Of a stretch of DNA of 16,418 nt, positions 1 to 6,458 are shown in pieces. The notes beneath the pieces are model-generated. The model had not been told where the DNA came from, made no database searches, and saw nothing but the letters and a program-made list of their open reading frames with translations. Source of the DNA: CAZHMN01 sp964533705 (lineage in GTDB: Bacteria; Electryoneota; B3-LCP); NCBI GenBank assembly GCA_964533705.1, contig CAZHMN010000067.1, positions 1-16,418 of the forward strand. The letters run 5' to 3'. A program made the translations under genes and the position numbers. Position 1 is the stretch's first letter; every line of letters begins with the position of its first letter.

Positions 1-12
1 TTAGATACTAAC

Positions 13-33
13 GGGTCGGTTCAAGACCAACCC
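13..33 (-). terminator. weak hairpin after the propeller gene
   Basis: A 7-bp stem (GGGTCGG at 13-19 with CCAACCC at 27-33, one G-U pair on the minus transcript) with a 7-nt loop lies just past the stop codon of the propeller gene. No U-tract follows, so it is at best a weak or factor-assisted terminator or a 3'-end stabiliser. Confidence 0.3.
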
Positions 34-47
34 CTACGCGGCGGCGA

Positions 48-1682
48 TTATTTCAGCAGTATCATTTTCCCGGAGGCGTTAAACGAGCCTGCGTTCAAAC
101 GGTACAGGTAAATCCCCGACGCTAAGTTCGAAGCGTTGAAAATCACCTCGTGTGATCCCGCCTCCTGCCAGCCATCCACCAGTTCCGTCACCTTGCGGCC
201 GGAGAGGTCATAAACCGATAGGTTTACGAAGCTGATTGCTGATAGCTGATAGCTGATGGCTGTCGTCGGATTAAACGGATTGGGGTGAGCATTGTGAAGC
301 GAGAATTCAGCCGGTACGCCGTCAGGAGAGTTGACGACCTCGTCTCCGATGGGATCGCCCCAGTTGTTCCAGTTGCCGACCCAGGGACCGTCGCCCGTGA
401 CCAGCTTTTCAAAAACCAGCGTGTCCGAAGCCCAGACGTCATCCGGGGCGTCACCCGCCATAGCCACGTAACTGTACATCCCCGGTGCGCCCGTTCCGGA
501 TATGTTTTGCGCCCTGTACCAGCCGGTCGTGCCGGGCTGCAGATTGGCCGTTCCGGGGCCCATCAGCGGATCGGAAACAGTGCCACTGGGATCAATCATC
601 CAGGTCCAGAGGTCAACTTCCTGAGCGCTGGTCTGATTGTTCGTCACAAAAGCGTAGAATTCAAAGCTGCCGCCCGAAGCCGGGATCTGGATCGGGATGG
701 TAAAAGGGACCAGCGTTACTTCGAACGATGGCGGAGTGATTTCGGTTTCATAATAGGCGATTCCATCGAGAATGTCGAAGTAGAGCGTGCTCGCCGCGAA
801 CGGGGTGCAGACTCCGGCAGGGGTAATTTTATATATGGCGTCCTGCCCGGCGGCGCTGGGGTCGTCGGTAACGAAATAATCTCCGTTGGCATCAATGCAG
901 ATGTCTTCAGGCGCCTGAAGCGGCGTGCCGGAATACACAGTTGTCACCGTGCCCGTGGGTGTGACCAGATGGACTGCATCACCGTTTTCATCGGCAACGA
1001 TAATGTTCCCGTCGGCATCAATCTCCATCCCTTCAATGTAGTCAATCGGGCCGGCGGCAACTAATTCCGTAATCGTGCCGGATGGATCCATAACCCAGAT
1101 GACACCGTTAGAGTTGCCCAGGTACATATCACCCGTGGTCGGATGAATGGCGATCGCCTGCAAGGAGGTAAACGGGGATCCACTGTGGACGACCGTTACC
1201 TGCCCAGCGGGGGTTACTCTCACAGCCGCACTCGTCCCGACAACGATATAATCTCCATTTACATCGAGGTCAATATCGCCGATGTTTGACATATGGGCGG
1301 TAACGTTTGCCAGAAATGTTACAGTCCCCAGCGGATCAATCACGTGAATGTTTTCATTGGTTTCATTGCCAACGATGATATTACCATCGCCATCCACGAC
1401 GATACCGGTGGGGCCATCAATCGGAGCTCCCTGCGCGATGAGCTCGACCGTTCCATCAGGCGTAATCCTGTATACGCCATCTGTGCCGACGTCCGTTACA
1501 GCGAAATCGCCTGGCAGGAATTCATCCGTCATTGGGGGTGGATTGATTCCCGGACCGTTGCTCCCCGAGAAGTAGCCCTCTGCTTCAGTATCCATATCCG
1601 AGGCGGATTGAGCCCAGGCCATCATGCCGGTCAGAGAAACGACGACAGCGATTTTAAGTATAAATCCAAGGTCAAACTTCAT
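48..1682 (-). CDS. secreted NHL-type beta-propeller protein with T9SS sorting domain
   Basis: A 544-residue exported protein. Residues 1-25 form a signal peptide ending AWA-Q. Residues about 55-310 hold six repeats of the NHL/SMP-30 propeller pattern, each with a 'D.(D/N)G(N/D).(I/Y).V' strand followed by a '(T/D)P.G.VT' strand, starting near residues 58, 90, 132, 173, 217 and 258. Residues 318-427 are a beta-rich module with IPASGGSFEF that also occurs in the two other secreted proteins of the window. Residues 458-544 are the C-terminal sorting domain (HPNPFNPTT, YDLSGRKV, NLASGIYLYR, final K). The start is supported by GGAGGGAG a few bases upstream. No catalytic residues are evident; the propeller probably binds a ligand or polymer at the cell surface. 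It has its own promoter at 1767-1794 and is separated from the gingipain gene upstream by a terminator. A 7-bp tandem repeat runs through the sorting-domain coding region (231-262). Function beyond export is unknown. Confidence 0.87.
   Translation of the reverse strand: MKFDLGFILKIAVVVSLTGMMAWAQSASDMDTEAEGYFSGSNGPGINPPPMTDEFLPGDFAVTDVGTDGVYRITPDGTVELIAQGAPIDGPTGIVVDGDGNIIVGNETNENIHVIDPLGTVTFLANVTAHMSNIGDIDLDVNGDYIVVGTSAAVRVTPAGQVTVVHSGSPFTSLQAIAIHPTTGDMYLGNSNGVIWVMDPSGTITELVAAGPIDYIEGMEIDADGNIIVADENGDAVHLVTPTGTVTTVYSGTPLQAPEDICIDANGDYFVTDDPSAAGQDAIYKITPAGVCTPFAASTLYFDILDGIAYYETEITPPSFEVTLVPFTIPIQIPASGGSFEFYAFVTNNQTSAQEVDLWTWMIDPSGTVSDPLMGPGTANLQPGTTGWYRAQNISGTGAPGMYSYVAMAGDAPDDVWASDTLVFEKLVTGDGPWVGNWNNWGDPIGDEVVNSPDGVPAEFSLHNAHPNPFNPTTAISYQLSAISFVNLSVYDLSGRKVTELVDGWQEAGSHEVIFNASNLASGIYLYRLNAGSFNASGKMILLK
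231..262. repeat. heptanucleotide tandem repeat inside coding sequence
   Basis: About 4.6 copies of the 7-mer GCTGAT(A/T/G) lie in tandem: GCTGATT, GCTGATA, GCTGATA, GCTGATG, GCTG. Three 7-mers equal seven codons, so on the minus strand the array encodes a seven-residue period (AISYQLS then AISF) in the first strand region of the sorting domain, right after NPTT. A gain or loss of one or two copies would shift the frame; three copies would add seven residues. Confidence 0.85.
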
Positions 1683-1766
1683 GTTACGCTCCCTCCAGCT
1701 AATGATTGATTTGAAGTATCCCTTTCACGATTTTTATAAATACAGTTGCGGCATACTTAAAGCTAC

Positions 1767-1794
1767 AATATAATAGAAAAAATGAGATTGTCAA
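1767..1794 (-). promoter_or_regulatory. promoter of the propeller gene
   Basis: On the minus strand a perfect TTGACA (plus 1789-1794) is followed after 16 bp by TATATT (plus 1767-1772) and then G. Transcription would start near 1760, leaving a leader of roughly 78 nt. It lies downstream of the gingipain terminator, so the propeller gene is its own unit. Confidence 0.7.
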
Positions 1795-1880
1795 GCTTTT
1801 TTTTAACACAAGCTGTTTTTACTAATGCCATAGCCGCATCTTCACCTGTTAGAATGTTGAAATTGCACTTCCGGCTCTGG

Positions 1881-1918
1881 AAAAATAGCAAGGGCGATCC
1901 GAATCTGGATCGCCCTTG
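1881..1918 (-). terminator. intrinsic terminator of the gingipain-like gene
   Basis: A perfect 12-bp stem (CAAGGGCGATCC at 1889-1900 with GGATCGCCCTTG at 1907-1918) and 6-nt loop lie 24 bp past the stop codon. Reading the minus strand, the stem is followed by CTA and then five T (plus 1881-1888). It separates the gingipain-like gene from the propeller gene. Confidence 0.85.
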
Positions 1919-1942
1919 TAACATTGAGGATATTCTGATTTC

Positions 1943-4900
1943 TTATTTCATCAGAATAACTTTCTGGACTGCACTGAAATCTCCCGCCTGGATGCGGTAG
2001 AAATACATCCCTGAGGAGAGATTCGAGGCGTTCCAGGTGACCTCGTGGACGCCTGCATCCCTGTGGCCGTTGACCAATTCCGCCACCACCCTACCCTGAA
2101 GATCGTAAACTTCCAGCTTCACACGTGCTGCTTCAGGCAGATCGAAACGGAGGTTGGTCACGGGATTGAAGGGATTGGGGTAAGCGGCATGAAGTGCATA
2201 GCTTTCAGGGATTTCCACAGTTGCTTCAGTCCCCGAGCTCAGGAAGGGTTCGCCGAAGTTCTCCCACCCTTCGGTCCATTTTCCCGATCCGTCATCGCCG
2301 GATTTGCTCCAATCAAAGCTATCCTGATCGTAGACGGTATTGGGATAAACGCCGACGTAGGCGTTGTAGGTATAGGCACCGGCGGGCGCGCCAGCGGGCA
2401 CGGTTTGAGTGCGATCCCGGTTGGTGGACCAGTTGCCCTGGAAAACGATGCCCGTCACGGGTCCCAGCGTAGGTCCGTAAATTGTCCCATTGGGGAGCAT
2501 CACGTCACACCAGACGTCGGCGGTGGCGGGATTGGCGCTGGTATTGCCCACTTCAATGTTGAAATCGAAGCTGCCGCCGCCTGGCGGGATGACGATGGGG
2601 GCTCCGTAAGGAATCAGAGAGACATAAAGCTCAGATCCAGGAGGCGAATAGTCCAGGTTCGTCGTGAAGAAGTACGCTCTCCCTGCCTGTAAATGAGCCG
2701 TCGCCGGATCGTGGTAGGTGTTCCAGTATACAATTTCGATGCCATCCAGGTGATCGGGTCTCTCGATGCCCACAGTTGAGTAAGGGTTGTCATAATAGGC
2801 TCCGGAGACTTCGGTGATGGATTCGTACTGGAAAAGGATTTCGCTGTCTCCGGTCACCGTGGGATAGTAGTCGGGATCGAAGAGGATGATTTCGAACGTC
2901 TCTCTGACGCTGGTATTCCCTCGATTCCTCATACGGGACCACTCAATGATGAAACGGTGATTAGCCGCATCATTTTTGGAGAAGACATACCCACCACTAC
3001 CGGTTATAAGATCATCCCAGAATGCCGCGATCAGACCATTGGGGCCCATATAGGAGGGGATGGGATAATTGGCGAACTGGGCGAAGGCTACGTTCGGCGT
3101 GGTGGAGATCCAGCCGTTGCTGCAGACTGTGATTTGGTCGGTTTCCTCGCCATAGTACCGGAAAGTAAAAGGCAGGTTGACGATCACAGACATATCATCG
3201 TCCTCGCCCGTGTCGTTGATGGGCAGTTGGGTGCCTGAACCGCCGTAGGCGGGATCGATTTCGATCCAGTTATAGACGGGAGCTTGAGCATAATTCATGT
3301 CGGTGTTATCAAAGCAGTAGTAGCCGTATTCATCCGGTCCCTGAGGATCGGTCATGCTCTTCGTCCCCAAGGAGATGGTGAGGGTATCCGTTTGCGTCGC
3401 TCCGGTGGCGCTGACGAATTCCACCTTCAGATCGGCGAGATGTCCAGGAGGAGTGTCCTGTGCCGCCGTCAGATTGAAGGGATTCGCACTGCAAGAAGCG
3501 CCCGCTTGCGGATTTACCGTCCCAAAGCCGGCGGAATTGTCATTTACAGTGACATAAGGATCCAGAGAAGTGATTGTGGCCGTTAATGACTCTGCAGTCT
3601 TCTCTCCCTCGTTGGAGATCGTCAGAATGAAATCCGCTGTCTCTCCTGGCGAAAGCAATGTATCACTTCCCACCGCATAGGCCTCACGGATGTTGATATC
3701 GTAAGAAACCACCGTCAAGTCAATCACTCCATCCCAGTTACCCTGGTCGCTATTGGTCGCCAATTCCAGCCTTACCACATGCCCGTGCGGACAGTCGGCC
3801 GCGATGACAAGGTCGAAATCGTCATTGCTATTGGCTGTGGCGCCGGGAGCCATATTGGGGAAGGTTTCATAATTGTCATTTAGTGTGGCGTAATCGTCGG
3901 ACTCCGTGGCCGTCACAGTGACGTTGGTGGCGGTCGTTGAAGAACCGTAGTTTTTGAAAACCAGCGGGATTTCCACGGTTTCACCGGGATTGATAATCCC
4001 GTCATCATCACCGGAACTGCTGCCGTTGCTGTCATCGTCAATCGAATGGTCGAAATAACCGACGACCACGTCCGCCTGAACCACGTCCAGCGAATCTACA
4101 ATGGGGTAGAAATTCTCCTTTGTTATGGTGACCTTGACGTTCCCGGCCGCGCCGACGTCAAGCGGCAAAGTCACCTGGCCGGAAGCATCGGTATAGCCGA
4201 CCTCCTGAAGCTCATTCTCTTTGTATAGACAGACAACTGCGTCTTCAACGGGGCCTACCCCGCTTTCGTCTACCGTTAAGGTTATACTATTCTCCCCCCA
4301 CACGACCGTTGCGGGTATGGTGCTATTCATATAGTGGATCGGGCCGGTGAACAGTTGCAGGCCGGGATCGCCGGCCAGAGCAGCCCACTTGGAGAAATTG
4401 GTCACCTGCCCTGCGTCGTGCTCATGATACCCGTTATACAGCTCCAACTTTCCCATGTTTAAAGCATGGCCGGGCCGGGGGCATCCCATGTCAAATATGC
4501 AGGCGTACATCCCAATATCAATGGCGTTCAGATACCGTGTGTGCGTGCTGGAAGTCGCCGTACCGACACAGGCCACTGCCCCCGTCGGATTCTGGGGCGT
4601 TCCCACATTGGAGAAGCATTCCATGCGGGATTCACTGCCACCGAATCCGCCCGTACCGCAGGTGAGAATGGTCACGAAGGGGAGCATGAAGCTGTTGGTG
4701 AGGGCTTGGATATCATAATTATCGAAGCCCTGCATGCCCAGCCAACCGCGATAATTGACATAGGTTGCGCCGTCGTTAATCCCATTTGTGAGCGTCAAGG
4801 GGACGTACGTATAGGGACTTCCCATCCAGTACCAGAAGGTATCTATCTCGGTGTATTCGTGTTCGATTAACCGGGTTTTAATCCAGCGGTTAGCCAATAC

Positions 4901-6070
4901 CGTGGACAAGCCAGATGAAGATGATCCCGCCACCAGCACTCCTTCGTGAAACCAATCCGGATGGCCGGTGTAGGGCATTTTTTCATAAAAGAGAACTTTG
5001 TTCACCATCACCATGGTTTCGATGGCATCATCAGCGGGGTAGCGGCCTAATGCGACGTCGGCCAAGATATCACCACCGTCAAGCTGCGAGTAAGGGTGAT
5101 CTATGCCGTAGTACTCATAGCCTGCCAGTGCATATTCACCATCGGTATCTCCCCATAAGAGCACGTATTCAGGGGGTACTTCCCAATTATCATAAGCAGC
5201 CTGAATGATGCTCTTAATGGTTGTGGTGCTGGCATTCGGGGTAAACCTCTCAACCACAACGGTGTGCCCCTTTCGCTTTTTCCAGTCTATGAGCGGTTCG
5301 AGCAGGGTATCAACCAAATAATCGTTATCCTCGCAGACAATCAGGTATGAACCCATTTCGACCATCTCCAGATCCAACTGATCGAGGTTCATCACAGCCC
5401 CCTGCATAGAACTAACCCAGGATCGGGACACAGGGCGCATCGGGCGAGAAGGGACGTTGCGCAGATCCGTGCCCTCGAAATGCACCGTCACTCGATAGCG
5501 GTGGGCGATGCGAAGCTCTTTGGTTACGGGATTATAACGCACCGGATTCATCTGAACGCGAACCACGCGCATCCCTCGCAGGATAGCCGGTTCACCGCTT
5601 AGTACCTCCTCTTCAGGATAAAAGGCATCCTGAGAATATGCGGCCATGTCGAAGCGCACCGGCTGGCCTTTCTGCATCAGTTCTTCCGGTTCATCCCCTT
5701 GATCGGGCATCAGCTCGATGTCCGACAGCACGGTCGTTTCGAGCGCTTCAAATTCGGCTCTGACACCTGTACGTGCAGGAATAGCCAGGAGCCGGCTGAA
5801 GTTGGGGATTTCCGGGGCGCCGGGTTCGGAAAGCCAGGCACCGCCGGGAATTTCAACTCGATCCCACTTGCGGCCTTCCAGCACTCCTTCCCGGAGCTCG
5901 ACGCCGGGAAGCCGCACTTCGATTGTCACCCCTTCGGCGTCATGTCGCAGTATATTTACTTCCGGACGGTCGCCCTGAACGTCGGGACGCAGTGATACGT
6001 AATCGGCCCAAGTTGCACCGGAACAAAGAAGAATCAGCGCAACAATCCAAAGAGTTCTCCAACCTTTCAT
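1943..6070 (-). CDS. gingipain-like peptidase C25 family protein with T9SS sorting domain
   Basis: A 1375-residue multidomain exported protein. Residues 1-22 are a signal peptide ending TWA. About 30-230 resemble the gingipain propeptide. About 240-580 are the C25 catalytic fold: YLIVCEDNDY, LLWGDTD near 305, ALGRYPADD at 340, and ALTNSFMLPFVTILTC ending at Cys471. This last block closely matches the stretch before the catalytic Cys of Porphyromonas RgpB. The position of the catalytic His of the GHG motif is instead RGW (Trp443), so activity is uncertain. Residues about 585-660 are an Ig-like domain. Residues 670-790 and 790-900 are two tandem NPGET/SPGET domains of CARDB type. Residues 905-1140 are a nidogen-like sandwich (VCSNGW, AAFWDDL), 1148-1258 the shared IPPGGGSFDF module, and 1286-1375 the sorting domain. 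AGGGAGAAG precedes the ATG. It is divergent from secD with its own promoter. It may be a surface protease, an adhesin, or a pseudoprotease using the fold for binding. Confidence 0.88.
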   Translation of the reverse strand: MKGWRTLWIVALILLCSGATWADYVSLRPDVQGDRPEVNILRHDAEGVTIEVRLPGVELREGVLEGRKWDRVEIPGGAWLSEPGAPEIPNFSRLLAIPARTGVRAEFEALETTVLSDIELMPDQGDEPEELMQKGQPVRFDMAAYSQDAFYPEEEVLSGEPAILRGMRVVRVQMNPVRYNPVTKELRIAHRYRVTVHFEGTDLRNVPSRPMRPVSRSWVSSMQGAVMNLDQLDLEMVEMGSYLIVCEDNDYLVDTLLEPLIDWKKRKGHTVVVERFTPNASTTTIKSIIQAAYDNWEVPPEYVLLWGDTDGEYALAGYEYYGIDHPYSQLDGGDILADVALGRYPADDAIETMVMVNKVLFYEKMPYTGHPDWFHEGVLVAGSSSSGLSTVLANRWIKTRLIEHEYTEIDTFWYWMGSPYTYVPLTLTNGINDGATYVNYRGWLGMQGFDNYDIQALTNSFMLPFVTILTCGTGGFGGSESRMECFSNVGTPQNPTGAVACVGTATSSTHTRYLNAIDIGMYACIFDMGCPRPGHALNMGKLELYNGYHEHDAGQVTNFSKWAALAGDPGLQLFTGPIHYMNSTIPATVVWGENSITLTVDESGVGPVEDAVVCLYKENELQEVGYTDASGQVTLPLDVGAAGNVKVTITKENFYPIVDSLDVVQADVVVGYFDHSIDDDSNGSSSGDDDGIINPGETVEIPLVFKNYGSSTTATNVTVTATESDDYATLNDNYETFPNMAPGATANSNDDFDLVIAADCPHGHVVRLELATNSDQGNWDGVIDLTVVSYDINIREAYAVGSDTLLSPGETADFILTISNEGEKTAESLTATITSLDPYVTVNDNSAGFGTVNPQAGASCSANPFNLTAAQDTPPGHLADLKVEFVSATGATQTDTLTISLGTKSMTDPQGPDEYGYYCFDNTDMNYAQAPVYNWIEIDPAYGGSGTQLPINDTGEDDDMSVIVNLPFTFRYYGEETDQITVCSNGWISTTPNVAFAQFANYPIPSYMGPNGLIAAFWDDLITGSGGYVFSKNDAANHRFIIEWSRMRNRGNTSVRETFEIILFDPDYYPTVTGDSEILFQYESITEVSGAYYDNPYSTVGIERPDHLDGIEIVYWNTYHDPATAHLQAGRAYFFTTNLDYSPPGSELYVSLIPYGAPIVIPPGGGSFDFNIEVGNTSANPATADVWCDVMLPNGTIYGPTLGPVTGIVFQGNWSTNRDRTQTVPAGAPAGAYTYNAYVGVYPNTVYDQDSFDWSKSGDDGSGKWTEGWENFGEPFLSSGTEATVEIPESYALHAAYPNPFNPVTNLRFDLPEAARVKLEVYDLQGRVVAELVNGHRDAGVHEVTWNASNLSSGMYFYRIQAGDFSAVQKVILMK

Positions 6071-6110
6071 GACATCTTCTCCCTGTTTAGGATGCAGTGC
6101 GAATGATGGA

Positions 6111-6137
6111 AAGCCACAAACTGGATGGCTTGCGGCT
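6111..6137 (-). promoter_or_regulatory. competing hairpins in the gingipain-gene leader
   Basis: In the minus-strand leader about 40 nt before the start codon, two stems share bases. A 6-bp stem pairs 6111-6116 (AAGCCA) with 6126-6131 (TGGCTT). An 8-bp stem with one G-U pair on the RNA pairs 6112-6119 with 6130-6137. They cannot form together. This is a structural observation only; it matches no riboswitch class that I recognise. Confidence 0.3.
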
Positions 6138-6213
6138 GTGCCCCCCTTATCCCTTTATCTGGTTCGGCAGCAGATGATTAGGTTAAGTTTGACGTGGATT
6201 CATTGGTTTAGAC

Positions 6214-6242
6214 AATATAAGAAAATTTCGCTTTTAATGCAA
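6214..6242 (-). promoter_or_regulatory. promoter of the gingipain-like gene
   Basis: On the minus strand TTGCAT (plus 6237-6242), a 17-bp spacer, then TATATT (plus 6214-6219) followed by G. The expected start near 6207 gives a leader of about 137 nt, long enough for regulatory structure. Confidence 0.65.
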
Positions 6243-6347
6243 GAGGATTTTTGAAATGCAGCGTTTTTTTCACATGACAATGGGTCACGTTTGGATTTTC
6301 AATTAGAGCAGAGCAAAATGAGATTGAAGAGATTGGGCAAAAAAGCA

Positions 6348-6376
6348 TTGACTTTTGATCGTTATAAAAGTATATT
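6348..6376 (+). promoter_or_regulatory. promoter of the secD-secF-purA-tRNA unit
   Basis: TTGACT (6348-6353), a 17-bp spacer, then TATATT (6371-6376) running into TG, which also fits the TAnnTTTG -7 box described for Bacteroidota primary sigma factors. Transcription would begin near 6383, leaving a leader of about 75 nt. Confidence 0.72.
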
Positions 6377-6415
6377 TGTATTTTTGTAGAAATTACACTA
6401 AATCGAGATTAAATT

Positions 6416-6434
6416 CAGCGGTTTTACACCGCTG
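6416..6434 (+). promoter_or_regulatory. hairpin in the secD leader
   Basis: A perfect 7-bp stem (CAGCGGT at 6416-6422 with ACCGCTG at 6428-6434) and 5-nt loop, ending 24 nt before the secD ATG. No U-tract follows, so it is not an intrinsic terminator. It could control translation or mRNA stability of secD, whose own Shine-Dalgarno (GGGAAG, only 3 nt from the ATG) is weak. Confidence 0.4.
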
Positions 6435-6458
6435 TTAACGACTTCAGCTGGGAAGAAT

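Larger units (their letters stand above)
6071..6458. other. divergent intergenic region between gingipain-like gene and secD
   Basis: This 388-bp AT-rich gap holds two back-to-back promoters (leftward at 6214-6242, rightward at 6348-6376) about 105 bp apart, the leaders of both transcripts, alternative hairpins in the leftward leader (6111-6137), a run of six C at 6140-6145 and a 7-bp hairpin in the secD leader. No credible small gene was found in it. Confidence 0.75.

Noticed and set aside
231..262. Heptamer array as a CRISPR or origin iteron set
   Set aside because: The units are contiguous without spacers, too short for CRISPR repeats, and lie inside a conserved coding domain with no replication genes nearby.
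285..1064. 259-codon open frame on the plus strand inside the propeller gene
   Set aside because: It is antisense to a protein with a signal peptide, six propeller repeats and a sorting domain. Its translation is Arg/Gly-rich without domains. The similar plus-strand frame at 2045-2692 opposite the gingipain gene is rejected for the same reason.
6071..6207. Possible cyclic-di-GMP (GEMM-type) riboswitch in the gingipain-gene leader
   Set aside because: Some words such as GGGGGGCACAGCC recall the motif, but the conserved GCAAA-type core, the tetraloop-receptor pairing and the closing GGUUGCC-like strand are not present.
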